Of a DNA stretch of 64,000 nt, positions 1 to 10,049 are shown in pieces. The stretch spans positions 2,358,732-2,422,731 of the forward strand of contig LNAC01000018.1 in assembly GCA_002007465.1 (NCBI GenBank). The letters run 5' to 3'. The notes beneath the pieces were generated by a model that made no database searches, was not told the DNA's origin, and saw nothing but the letters and a program-made list of their open reading frames with translations. Made by a program: the position numbers and the translations under genes. The stretch comes from Ailurus styani. Taxonomy: Eukaryota; Chordata; Mammalia; Carnivora; Ailuridae. Each line of letters starts with the position of its first letter. Positions within the stretch are counted from its first letter, which is position 1.

Positions 1-88
1 GCACATTCTCGGAGCGTGACTGGGCCAGCTGCCTCCCTTGCTCCCCTAGAGCCTGGTCGCTCACCCCAAGACCCACCTCCTCTTTCAG

Positions 89-199
89 AATCACAGCAAC
101 TCTGACGTAGTTTCCATCAACTGCAACGTGAGGCTGGCCCCCAACCAGGAGACCAATTTCCATCTGCGGGGGAACCTGTGGTTGAGGTCCCTAAAAGCA
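89..199 (+). CDS. ITGA11: Integrin alpha-11, coding exon (fourth from last)
   Basis: This exon encodes 37 residues of the membrane-proximal extracellular (calf-2) region of integrin alpha-11, the alpha chain that pairs with beta-1 to form a collagen receptor on fibroblasts and mesenchymal cells. The acceptor is a pyrimidine tract ending ...tctttcag at 88 and the donor is gtaagt at 200, so the exon is phase 0 at both ends (111 nt). The translation begins NHSNSDVVSINC and ends LWLRSLKA, which I recognise as the ITGA11 C-terminal region. The related alpha-10 chain is the main alternative, but the downstream tail fits alpha-11 better. The 5' part of the gene lies outside the window. A 110-nt intron separates it from the next exon. 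Confidence 0.93.
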
Positions 200-309
200 G
201 TAAGTAGAGCCCCTGAGCTAGACTCCAAGGAAGCAGGGGAAGGTGGTGGGTGCTGGGGAGTCTCCCCACGGGGAAGGGTTGGCTTCTGACAAGTCCTCTG
301 ATTATACAG

Positions 310-405
310 CTCAAGTACAAGCTGATGAAGATCACGGTCAGTGCAGCCTTGCAGAGACAGTTCCACAGCCCCTTCATCTTCCGAGAGGTGGATCCCAGCC
401 GCCAG
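310..405 (+). CDS. ITGA11: Integrin alpha-11, coding exon (third from last)
   Basis: This exon encodes 32 residues, starting LKYKLMKITVSAALQRQF and ending FREVDPSRQ, the last part of the extracellular stalk of integrin alpha-11. The acceptor is ...gattatacag at 309 and the donor is gtgagc at 406, both phase 0. It joins in frame to the preceding exon (SLKA|LKYK) and to the exon at 3981 (PSRQ|ITFE). The region is extracellular and forms the calf-2 leg just above the membrane. No stop or frameshift is seen. Confidence 0.94.
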
Positions 406-1344
406 GTGAGCCCCTAGGAACCGTGCAGGCCTCAGCTTGAGCCAGACCAGCTAGGAAAGGGGTTGCCCCTTTCCCGAGAGCTGCCTGTACTCTCTGCTCA
501 GGTGTCCCCGCGGGAGAGAGGTGGACAGATCTGCAGTTAGTGCAGCATCAGAAGAGAGGAAAGAAGCAAAACAAACAGGCCGTCGGGGGCAAAAGCAGGG
601 ATGGGGCCAGAAGTAGGCATTTGCCTAGTGCCTCCAGGGCGCCGGGCTCTGTACCACAGCAGCTCTGTGGAAGCAGAGGAAGGAGGGAAATGTGCGTATT
701 CTGCACTAGAGGAAAGAACTGGATCTCAGGCCTGCCTACCCCGGGGATCGGGGAGGGGGGAGGGTAGAGATGGGGGGACACTCATTGATTGGTTCCACCA
801 GCAGTGAGGCTGGGTCTTGGGCAGGCTGGCAGCCTAGAATGAGCATCCACCCCTCTCCTCCCCATCCATCCTCACCCCAAATCTAAGGAAATGCACATAA
901 CGTGCTTTAGAAGTCGGTGCGAGCTGAGTTCGTGAAGAATAAGGGAAGCAAGATGTCTTTGTATTGGGACTCTTTGTGAATTGGCTAAAACCAGACCAGT
1001 TAGAATCCGGGCCCAGGAAGGGGGTGAGGCTTCGTACAGTGCTCTCCTGAGAAAATGAGAAGTTGGGTCTTGAAGAAAAGCCCAATCCTTTGGAGAGGGG
1101 CTTGGGACATGGGACACTGCTGCCCTCCACTGGCCACATCCCCACACCGGCCGGGGCCTGCGCTCCTTGTGAGTGGTTCCCATACCAGAGCCAAGTGAAC
1201 CCCAACCCCACCCCCAGGGGATGCTGGAGAGCGAACTAGGCATGGACAGGAAGCCAGACCTTAATCAAACACAGAAAAACCACTCACAAGCCAGGTGGGG
1301 GGCTGCCAGGCAGAGGGGGAGCAGGTGCAGGGAACCCACCGAAG

Positions 1345-1625
1345 GAGCAGTTTTATTTGTTCATTCGTCCATTTGGTGGGTGTTCCTCCTATGACTCAGG
1401 TCCCCAGGGGATACAGAGATTACTTAAGCAGACAAGGGGATGAGGCTCACATAGCATGGCTACGTTCTGGGGGTGAGCACAGGCGCTGGGCCTGGGGGGG
1501 GTGCAGTCAGAGCGAGGGATATCCAGAGAAAGTTTTCTGGAGACAGTCCACTTGAACCAAACCTCAAGAGATATGTTGGAATTCTGCAGGCAACCGAGAG
1601 AGAAGAGGCATTGAACAGGCACCCC
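1345..1625 (-). repeat. L2 LINE 3'-end fragment (reverse)
   Basis: The order of motifs (ttcattc..., loss of tgccaggcactg, ggatacagaga, then a diverged ttctgcaggcaac segment) follows the reverse complement of L2 3' ends. It is old and diverged, so the limits are approximate. Confidence 0.4.
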
Positions 1626-1877
1626 CACAGCCCACCACACACACGACCCTTCTTCTCTACACTAGTCCATGGCTCCTAAACGAATTCTCCTTCTCCTTCC
1701 ACTCCCACCCTCACCTCCCCCCAGAAATCCCTCTGATCCTCTCTGGATGTCTTACTTCCTTTTAGAAATGTAGCCGCCCAGAATCTAAGGCCCCCGTTGG
1801 CTTAGCTGTGAGCTAGCACGAGGCGCAGGGAGGCAAAGGCAGCCTTCATGGGTGGAAAGAGAACAAAGGAGGCACTC

Positions 1878-2062
1878 GCCATGTGTTGAGCCCTGACTCT
1901 GGGCCAGGCACTGTAGTGGACAGTGGGCATGTGCTCCGGCTCACTCCTCAAAGCGCTGTGAGCTACGCCCACCCCGACTTTTTAGATATGGAAACTGAGG
2001 CCGTGGGAGTTAAGGCAGAGAGGGGGCCATGGCTGGCTTCAGGTTGAATATGGAGTCAGTGG
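1878..2062 (-). repeat. MIR SINE (reverse)
   Basis: Diagnostic reverse-MIR blocks are present: ggccaggcactgtagt, tcctcaaagcgctgtgagc and atggaaactgaggc. It is an ancient mammalian tRNA-derived SINE, 20-30% diverged by eye. Confidence 0.6.
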
Positions 2063-2109
2063 GCAAGCCAGGGCTAACCCGTGCTGCTGTAGGGGGGCAG
2101 GGGAGTCAC

Positions 2110-3290
2110 TCATTCAGTCCCCCTCCATGTTGCCCAAGCTCCTCCTCTGTCCCGGCCACTGAAGACAGAACAGTGACCAGCACAGATAAAGCCCTGCTTC
2201 GTGGAGCTGACGTTCTAGATGGAAAGGATGGCAAGACACGGGAATATATCGATGCTAAGTGGTGACAAGCTGTGCCCAGAAAAACAACAGGCTCAAAGGG
2301 GTGGAGACTGGGGGAACAGGGTGCTGTTTGTGTTTTTTTTAAGATTTTATTTATTTGTTTGACACAGAGAGAGAGATCACAAGTAGGCAGAGAGGCAGGC
2401 AGAGGGAGAGGGGGAAGCAGGCTGAGCAGAGAGCCGGATGCAGTGATCGATGCCAGGACCCCGAGATCATGACCCAAGCCCAAGGCAGAGGTTAACCCAC
2501 TTAGCCACCCAGGCGCCCCCAGGGTGCTGTTTTATACAAGGAGATTGGGAAGAGCCTCCCCAATAAACTGACATCAGACAGAGAGCATGAAGAACAGGGG
2601 TGTCACGTGGCTATCGGCCCGGCAGAAGGGACAGCATGGCCAAGACCCTGCAGTGGGCGTGTGCTTGGCACTTTGGAGGCCAGGTAGTTGGAGGACTGGA
2701 GTGGAGAGAGCCATGGGGAGAGGAGGAGACAGGGCCAGCAAGGTGAGCAGAGCCGGAGAGTGCAGGGCCTTGAGGGCCAGGACAGGGACTCTTATTTTCC
2801 ACTCTGAGCTGGGGGGCGCGGAGAAGAGCAAAGAATAAATCTGCCTTCCTCCGGCTGCCATGCCAAGAACAGACTGCAGAGGGCGACAGAGAGGCTGGGA
2901 GGCCGTGAGCCAGCTCTTACGCGCTCCAGGGCGAAAGGAGGGTGCTCTGGTCCAAGGAGGTAGCCCTGGAGGGGGTAGGACTGGCCACATTCGCAATGCT
3001 TCGAAGGTAGAACGGACAGATTTGGCTGGAGTCCATGTGGGCGTGAAGGTAAGAGTCAGGGCCAAGGCTGAAGCTTCTCGCCTGCACAAAGCTACGAAGG
3101 ACAGTGCTGCCTTTTGCTTCGGTGGGAAAGGCGGTGAAGGAAGAGGTTTGAGGGTGAGGAGTGGGATCAAGAGTCTGGGGGGAAAAAAAGAGTCTGTTTG
3201 GGGACCTGTTAAAGATGCCAAGTAGGCCAGGAAGATGGAAGGATATGAGTCTGGAATTTGACAGAGACCAGGTAGAAGAGAGAAATGTGA
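2110..3290 (-). repeat. L2-type LINE 3' region, interrupted by a SINE
   Basis: Blocks such as cagtgaccagcacagataaagccctg, ggcaagacacgggaat, gacagcatggccaag and cagggccttgagggccagga follow the known reverse orientation of L2 3' sequence. The carnivore SINE at 2330-2520 splits it and the flanks resume across the target duplication. Limits are approximate. Confidence 0.5.
2330..2520 (-). mobile_element. Carnivore tRNA-Lys SINE
   Basis: It reads in reverse from a T-run and aagattttatttatttg to the tRNA-like head ending ccacccaggcgcccc. A 12-bp target duplication (agggtgctgttt) flanks it at 2318-2329 and 2521-2532. Confidence 0.95.
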
Positions 3291-3980
3291 CAGCGGTTGC
3301 GGAGAGATAGGACTCACTCTTATGTTGGACTGAGTTTGCTGGGGGCTGCACTAGGCCCTCCCATGGCCCTGAGCCCTTTTGCCTTCGGAGCCCCTTTTCC
3401 TCCTTAAAAACATAATTTAAATTATTATTTTATGACAGTGTCCATATAAAGACAAACATAATCCAAGCAAGATCATATTTTTTCTTCTTCTAATTTTAAA
3501 AGAAATTAGAACACTTTCAGGGCCCCCTAAAAGCACCAAGGGCCCTGGGCCCACTGTGCCTACCGGGAAAGACAGCCCCGAGCTCACCAGGAAGTGACTG
3601 TAGGTAAAGCAGAGATCCAAGGACAGAGCCAGAGGACACACCAAAATTTAGAAGCTTGGGGGGCAATGAAGAAGCAGCAGAGAAAATAAGAAAAAGTAGC
3701 CCACGTGGTGGGAGAATCCAAGGGGAGTGGAGAGTGGCCCGAGGCCAAAGGCGGAAAGTTTCTCAAAGAGGAGGCAGGATCACCTGTGTCTCTTAACTCC
3801 GTGTCTGTTGTGCAAGGGTGGGATGCTCTGGGGCCTCGGCTGGGTGCCACCCGTCCCTCCAGCAGATCCCCCAGGTGCTAGCTATCCCCTGCCCCCGGGC
3901 TGCCCCCATCACAAACCCCACCCCCACCCCCGGGCCCCAGAATAGTCATGCTGTGGCCCTGGCGCCCTCCCCTCTTGCAG

Positions 3981-4094
3981 ATCACATTTGAGATCTCCAA
4001 GCAAGAAGATTCGCAGATCCCCATCTGGATCATTGTGGGCAGCACCCTGGGGGGCCTCCTGCTGCTGGCCCTGCTGGTCCTGGCACTATGGAAG
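3981..4094 (+). CDS. ITGA11: Integrin alpha-11, transmembrane exon
   Basis: This exon encodes 38 residues: a short juxtamembrane extracellular stretch (ITFEISKQEDSQ) and then the single transmembrane helix, IPIWIIVGSTLGGLLLL continuing to ALLVLALWK. The hydrophobic span of about 23 residues ends in WK at the cytoplasmic face, as in integrin alpha chains. The acceptor is ...ctcttgcag at 3980 and the donor gtgagg at 4095, phase 0. The GSTLGG stretch provides the small residues used for helix packing against the beta subunit. It is followed in frame by the tail exon at 4744. Confidence 0.96.
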
Positions 4095-4743
4095 GTGAGG
4101 CCCCGGCAGGCAGCTGATGGGGGAGCGGCATCCTGGTGGGGGGGCCCAGGCCAGGGCCTCTAGCCTCTGGGCTCTGGGGCCAGTGCCCACGTTCTCCTCC
4201 CCATGGTAGCCGGCACCCACCCAGCCCCCTCCCCAGAACTTGCCTGCTACCGAAGCCTCCCCCTCTCACCACAGCGGACAGCTTGGCTAGGGCCACCAGA
4301 GGACCCGCAGCCTGTGGCTCTGACCCTTCTGTGGTTCCCTTTAGGAACCTGAAAGCTAGGTCTTCTCTTATCAGAAAAAGAAGCAAGCACACAGAACCAC
4401 AAAATTTCTCCAACAGTGTCAGGCTGCTTATAAGCCCCCCAAAGCCTTCTCTGTCTCTGAGCCTCAGAGAGGGGTATTGACTGGGGCAGGGTCATACAGC
4501 ACAACTGCTTGCCTCCTGACCCAGGCTCCATGCACTTCATTGCAGCCCCCACCACCACCAATTAAGGGGCCCGTTGTGCGGCCCACCAAGGGAGTCCTGC
4601 TGGGCTGGGGGTTGGGGGGTACTCAGTGTTAGCTGGGGTATTTGGGAAGGAGCCTTGGGAGGGTTAATGAAGGAAAAGCAGGGAGGGGAGACAGGCCTTG
4701 TCCACCCCGCCCACCCTGAGACTTCTCCCTCTGCTGCCCACAG

Positions 4744-4815
4744 CTCGGCTTCTTTAAAAGTGCCAAGCGCAGGAGGGAGCCTGGCCTGGACCCCACCCCC
4801 AAAGGGCTGGAGTGA
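4744..4815 (+). CDS. ITGA11: Integrin alpha-11, last coding exon (cytoplasmic tail)
   Basis: This exon encodes the 23-residue cytoplasmic tail, beginning LGFFKSAKRRREPG and ending TPKGLE before a TGA stop. The membrane-proximal GFFK clasp that contacts the beta-subunit tail is present. The short tail with a basic KRRR run and the LDPTPK ending identifies alpha-11 rather than alpha-10. From memory, human ITGA11 has arginine where this sequence has the GFFK lysine. The acceptor is ctgcccacag at 4743. The last four exons together give 130 residues of a protein usually near 1190 residues long. Confidence 0.96.
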   Translation, partial: LGFFKSAKRRREPGLDPTPKGLE

Positions 4816-6100
4816 GGCTCAGAGGAGGCTGCGAGTCGATGGGGGCCAGGATGCCAGTCCAGGCAGTGTGCAGGCCCAGGCCCAGGGCCCACTGAGCTGA
4901 GGTGGAGAAGACGCCAGCTCGCTTTGCACTTGACCTCATCTCTTGAGAGACCAAGCCTGCACCCTCTGAAAGGAACTCAAGCCAGTTTTAAGAGGGACTG
5001 CTCTACTGGGAGGCCCAGACACTTCCAACACAGAGCCCTGGTGATTTAGAGGGACCCCTCACACGGCACACCAAAGCCTCCACCAGGCTCTGTGGGGGCC
5101 TTTGCCGCCCAGGCCACTACGGTGCTAGGAATTCCAACCGGCCTGTCCCATCCTCAGAAGAAACCGGGGGAGGAAGACTGCCATGCAAGCCCACTCTGCA
5201 CACTCCAGGCCTCCAGTCCCAGTAGGACCCCCGGGGAAGGGAAGGGGGGCGGTGCAGCAGATCTGCATTCTGTGCTGTCCTCCCACCCCCCCACCCCACC
5301 CCCCCCGCACTGCCCAAAGGCTCCGAGTCCCACTGGCATCTTCTGCGGACAGGAGCTAGGTCCCCGGAGCTGCCCCTGAATGAACTGGGGTCCCAGGGCT
5401 CGATGGTGGCAGCTGCAGGCCAGGGATGAAGAAGGACCCTGGAACGCGGAGACTGTGACGGACGGCAAGCTGGGACACAGAACATGGGACACTCACCCCA
5501 AGATGGGGAGGCGGGCGGGCCCTCCACCCCCCACCCCCACGCACCCCGCCAGCTGCTTTTGTTCCTAGTACCCAGCGGGAGCCCATGCACCATGCACTCC
5601 CTGGGTCCCGTGTCCCCACTGGGTCTTCCAGCCTGCCTGGCCCAATGCGCGGCCTGGCAGCAGGGAGAGCAGTGTGGAGCCTCTCCTCCCTGTGTCACCC
5701 ACCTCCCTGCACGTACACGTGCACACACACGTGCACACACACACACACACACACAGCCTCCCATCCCTCCCTTCTGCCCATCATGCACGAGAGAGGGGCG
5801 CTGCTGAGGGGTCTCTCTGGAACTCACTGATTAAACCAGTATAGGGACACCCGAGTCTGTGCAGCCTCGGTGGCAAATATCTGATCCGCTGGCCCATGGG
5901 ACAAGGGGTACCACCAATGACGGCGCCTTGAGGACAACAGGCACGCCTGGTGCCCAGCGAGTAATTTATGCCTTAATCTTGTTTTGAGGTAGAAATGAAA
6001 GGGGGATGCATCAAAGGCATCTGTCCCTGGTCACATAGTACGACCTTTACTGTCGTAAATATTTTTAAAAATTAAAAAAAAAAATACAGTGATTGAAAAC
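4816..6100 (+). other. ITGA11: ITGA11 3' untranslated region (approximate end)
   Basis: This follows the ITGA11 stop. It is GC-rich up to about 5.8 kb, then AT-rich. Two ATTAAA-type polyadenylation signals are visible, at about 5831 and at 6071-6076. The second would give a 3'UTR of about 1.25 kb, close to what I expect for this gene. A 236-codon frame on the opposite strand (5117-5827) is an artefact of GC-rich and CA-repeat sequence. Confidence 0.55.
5711..5755. repeat. (CA)n microsatellite with CACGTG interruptions
   Basis: A run of alternating purine-pyrimidine sequence contains gcacacacacgtgcacacac followed by about 10 pure CA units. It lies in the ITGA11 3'UTR and is probably polymorphic in length. 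Confidence 0.9.
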
Positions 6101-6564
6101 AACCAAGGCGCGGTCATCCCATTCTGTGGGCAGGGCATGTCTTGGGGACCAACCTCTTTTCTCTGAAGGAAAGGAGGCAGATGTGGGGCCCCTCCTTCTC
6201 TCCCATTCTCTCTAAACGTTGAGAAGGGGCCTGTCCACCATTTGCTCCCTACACCATCCCCTCCAAATGGCTGCCTGGTCTGGAATGAACACCTCCAGCG
6301 ATGGAGCCCTTCCTCCCTCGCCCACCTTCCCCAGGCCCATCTTCACCTGTTTGCATAGTCGAAGCTTCTAGCCCTGAGTTCCAGCCCTTCCCTCTCTGGC
6401 CTCCTAGACGTCTCCAGGCTAGCATTTCAGTGCTGACCAGACACCCTGACTGAAGAGTTTCTCCACCTTAACACACAGACTGCTCTTAAACCAAGTGGTC
6501 TCCATTCTAACCTTACGGTACTAGGATCCCAAGAGGCCGGAAGTGGAGCCTTAGAAATTATTTG

Positions 6565-6650
6565 CTCTTGTTCCCCCACAGATGAGGACACTCCAAACCA
6601 GAGCAGTTAAGAGATAGCCCTAGATTGCACAGCAAAATCCAAACTCATCC
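6565..6650 (-). repeat. MIR fragment (reverse)
   Basis: The block cagatgaggacactccaaa followed by agagcagttaagagatag and a diverged agattgcacag segment follows the reverse MIR core. Confidence 0.45.
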
Positions 6651-7304
6651 CCGGATCACTCTCTTTCAAGCCAGTCATTATAGCCCAGCCTCGGGAAGGA
6701 GAAGGCACGGCTATGAAGGAACGATGGGAATATTTTTTCTCAGATGGTGAACCCCAAGCCAGAAGGATGCCTTTACAATCATGTTTCCCTGGAGTCTTAC
6801 CCTGGTGAATGGAGCACCTGACAAAAGGAAACCTGAGGCACCCGCACGCACAAGTGTGTCATGGGATTTGGCGTCTGTCAAGCACCATCAACTCTGAGAA
6901 TGGTTTCGTGAGAAACCTGCCTTTTAGGGACTGGCATTCACATTTTAAAAACTGCTATGTGCAGCCACACTGCAGGCCAAACGCAATGTTATCTGCAGGT
7001 CAGATGCAGCCCAGAAGTGACCACATTGCAACCTCAGGGCCTTCAGAGGCAGCCTTTACCCCCAGGGCTCCATGGTCCGTCTGTGCCCCACCCCAGCCCT
7101 ACAGCAAGAACTGGACGATCAAAAAGCAGAAACTTGTAACTTCAAGGAATTCAACCCCTCCTCTTGTGTCTCTCTCTTCTTTCTCTTATCAGTTCTCCCT
7201 TTCGGAATTTATCTGCTCTGGGGTATAAATGTTTGAGATTGGCCTTAAAGAGTGCCTGGTAGGTCTACAGAGAAGGTGCATTTCCTAGGGAGCAAAGCTC
7301 ATGC

Positions 7305-7420
7305 TAGAGCAGTGTTCTTCAGACCCAGGAACTTATTAGAAAGATACCTATGCAAGGGCCCGCCTCAGGGATTCAGATTTAATTGGTCAGGAGGGGCCAG
7401 GGCACCATCTTTGTTTCATA
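7305..7420 (+). repeat. MER5A-like hAT-Charlie DNA transposon fragment
   Basis: It reads agagcagtgttcttcagac, then ggaacttattagaaa, gggcccgcctcagg and gattcagatttaat. This is the order of the MER5A consensus (cagtggttctcaa ... cttgttagaaatgc ... ggccc ... gattca). Confidence 0.5.
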
Positions 7421-8483
7421 GTCCTCCCCCACTCTCCCATGACTAATGTACAAAGTTGAGGTCAACAGGCAGGTGAATATATAGGCTAGAAAACAAATAA
7501 GGGGTTAACATGCCCAGGTGACCTTCCATTACGAGGAATGAGAACTATGCTGTCATCCTAACGTTAAGGTTAACCTGACCCCAGCCTGGAGTTGGGAAGA
7601 CTTTCTTGTTGCAGCAAGTCTCCAGAGTGGGATCTGATGCAGATTTCAGTCAGCTCTTCTGGGTCTCCAGAGCCCCAGGGGGACTCTTGGAGAAGTTGAA
7701 CATATTTGCTATTGTCTGGAGGAGAGACGGAGCAATTTTGGCATTTAGCAGCAAGCAGCCCAAAATGCAACCTCAAATCAACATAAAATTCATATTGTGG
7801 TTCACAGATGGATATTATTAGCAATGTTTTATTCTGTAGTTAAGAATAATTATTTATGATGGAGCTAAGGGCTGAACTCAGAGTGTTAACCTGAAGCGTA
7901 GCCAGCTTAAAAAGGGTTCAGTCTTTTTAAAAGCATTACCAGTCATCCTAGGCATTACTCTAAACAAGTTGCTTCGGCTTTCTGGTGGCCCCGTGGTACT
8001 TGCTTAAGCAAGTCTATAGCAACAATCGCAGGGGCAAAAAACACACGGGGCAAGGTCTGACTCTAATAAACCAAATACCAACAGATGATGGTTTTAGAAT
8101 TTGGTGGACTGTCCAGATCTCCTAAGTTCTAGGCTCACTATCTCATCAAGGAAAAAGATAAGAGTTATGAAATGAATCGTGCGAGATGTTCTGTGAGGTT
8201 TCACTGCTGTTCTAACATGCTGAGACCCTGGGTGGGATGCGGGCTCTTAGAAAAGATCCAGAAATAGAGGGGCAGGTCTTGGACGGACTCAAGAGAGGCC
8301 TCAAGCCCTGTGCCATCAGCACCCAGTGCTCTGCAGGGAAGTGGACATCAGGTCTGGATCCCTCAACCAGCTGAGCACAGAAAAGAAATCCAGGCAAGGG
8401 CGCTGCTTCTTTCTGGCATTAGACTGTGTAGGCATGTAAGCAGGCAGGACAGTGTGACTCTTAGAACACATGATCTATCCCGA

Positions 8484-8615
8484 GCTGAGTGTCTCAAAGT
8501 GGGATCCCAGAGCTGTCCAGATCAGAACCACAGACTACATTCCACCCCAGACCTCACAAATCCAATTTCTGTGAGGTAATTCTAAGCACATTAAATTTAT
8601 AGAACCAGCAATCTG
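8484..8615 (+). repeat. MER5A-like hAT-Charlie fragment
   Basis: Blocks gtctcaaagtgggatccc, cagatcagaacc, accccagacct, caatttctgtgagg and taagcacattaaa follow MER5A order. Confidence 0.5.
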
Positions 8616-9571
8616 GAGCCATATTATTCTCTTATGTCTAGACTTCCACATCAGTTTCTTGAACAGTGTAGCCTTTCTCAGCTGCCCGTAGATCTCAGTG
8701 GCAGTGGTCATCAGCAAAATCCCCCCAGGAGTGTCCTTCCAGCACAGAGTGGAATTTTCAGGTTTTCCTTTTTGTTAAAGAAGGTGGTATTTTTAACAAG
8801 ACAGCTATCAGGTAGAAGGGGCAATGTGCTAACAGAAACACAACAGAGAGAGGGAGAATCAATGTGGAAGAGCTTCCGACAGAAGGTAGGAAAGTGGCCT
8901 TTCCTAGAAGTCTTTAAAAGACAAGTTGCTATCTCCATCAGCACTCAGGAGTTTTTAGTGTCAGTGCTCCCCTGGAATATGACACTAGCCTCCGTCAGTC
9001 CCCTGGGCTCCAAGTCCCAAGATGCTCAGCACCCTATAAGAGAAACAACAGCCAGCTTACCCCTGCTCCTTTTCCAGCATGATTCACTCCAGCCACACCT
9101 CACCCCAAACAATAAAGTGGTCAGGTCTCTCCACCACCAACTATGCCTTGGGTGGCTTAACTTAATACAGCCATTAGTGGTGAGTGGTCTCCTGTTTTCA
9201 GTCACCACCACATTGGCCTGTTTTTACCTCCAGTTAATATCATGTCAGTCTTTTATTCTGCACTACTTCTTACTTTTTTGAAATCCCCTAAAATTATCCT
9301 AATATTAATATTAACATCAGCTAGTCTCCATGCAAAGGGCAGTTCAGCTTAACTGACCACATTAAAATTATGCCAGTGCTTCTGTGTCACTATCTATTCC
9401 ATTAGCTTTGACATCACACTAAAGTAGGACACCATGTTCCAAACAGAAACTGAAACAGGAACGGAGGAGTTTTGCTGGTTAAGCGTGGAGAGGGGGTTAG
9501 AAGCCGGACACTGGGGCTCTGAAACTTTTCAGTAAGATACAGACTAAAATGCACTTAGCAAACTCACGAGA

Positions 9572-9681
9572 TTCAAAGGAGGGTATGAGCAGAACATTTT
9601 CTTAAAAAAGGAGACACCATTCCCAAGTTTCAAAGTAGGGTATGAGCAGAACATTTTTTTAAAAAAAGAGGACACCATTCC
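9572..9681. repeat. Two-copy tandem duplication, 57-bp period
   Basis: The copy at 9572-9623 (starting ttcaaaggagggtatgagca, ending gacaccattcc) repeats at 9629-9681 with a few substitutions and A/T-run length changes. Confidence 0.9.
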
Positions 9682-9871
9682 TTAATGGATTCATCCTTTC
9701 TAATCAGTTGTGCGCATTTTGTCCTCATCTTCCTGGTACTACATACAAAAATGACAAGCAACAATCCAAACGATAATGTTTTCTGAAATGTTTTCAGAAA
9801 ATGGCCCCAGCCAGAGTCTAAAGGTAACATCATAAACTTTTGTTTGGGAAATTAAAGTTAAAATGTGGTGA

Positions 9872-10049
9872 GGGCGTCTGGGTGACTCAGTTGGTTAAGC
9901 GACTGCCTTCAGCTCAGGTCATGATCCCAGAGTCCCGAGACCGAGTCCTGCATCAGGCTCCCAGCTCCACGGGGAGTCTGCTTCTCCCTCTGACCTTCTC
10001 CCCTCTCATGCCCCCTCTCTCAAGTAAATAAAATCTTTTAAAAAAAATC
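9872..10049 (+). mobile_element. Carnivore tRNA-Lys SINE
   Basis: It runs from gggcgtctgggtgactcag (tRNA A-box region) to gtaaataaaatcttttaaa. It is a diverged, older copy. Confidence 0.92.

Larger units (their letters stand above)
406..3980 (+). other. ITGA11: ITGA11 penultimate-region intron
   Basis: This 3.6 kb intron has a gtgagc donor and a cccctcttgcag acceptor. It holds a probable L2 piece (1345-1625), a MIR (about 1878-2062), and a long L2-type 3' region in reverse (about 2110-3290) split by a carnivore SINE (2330-2520). About 406-1340, 1630-1875 and 3290-3980 show nothing I can name. The open frames here, including a 247-codon one on the minus strand at 2574-3317, lie in repeat or low-complexity sequence and are not genes. 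Confidence 0.8.
6101..9871. other. Intergenic sequence between ITGA11 and FEM1B 3' ends, first part
   Basis: No gene is seen. It holds a MIR-like piece (about 6565-6650), MER5A-like fragments (about 7305-7420 and 8484-8615) and a short tandem duplication (9572-9681). A 139-codon frame at 6809-7228 has no recognisable domain or coding context. Confidence 0.6.

Noticed and set aside
2866..2886. CTCF-like core (ctgcagagggcgac)
   Set aside because: One-mismatch similarity to a short motif is expected by chance in sequence of this length. It also lies in an old repeat.
2574..3317. A 247-codon minus-strand frame in the ITGA11 intron
   Set aside because: It lies over L2-derived sequence and has no domain, no splice context and no conserved-protein look.
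5117..5827. A 236-codon frame antisense to the ITGA11 3'UTR
   Set aside because: It starts in a CA microsatellite (Cys-Val-Cys-Val run) and follows GC-rich UTR sequence.
6809..7228. A 139-codon frame between ITGA11 and FEM1B
   Set aside because: It shows no recognisable domain, splice sites or supporting context; it is most likely chance.
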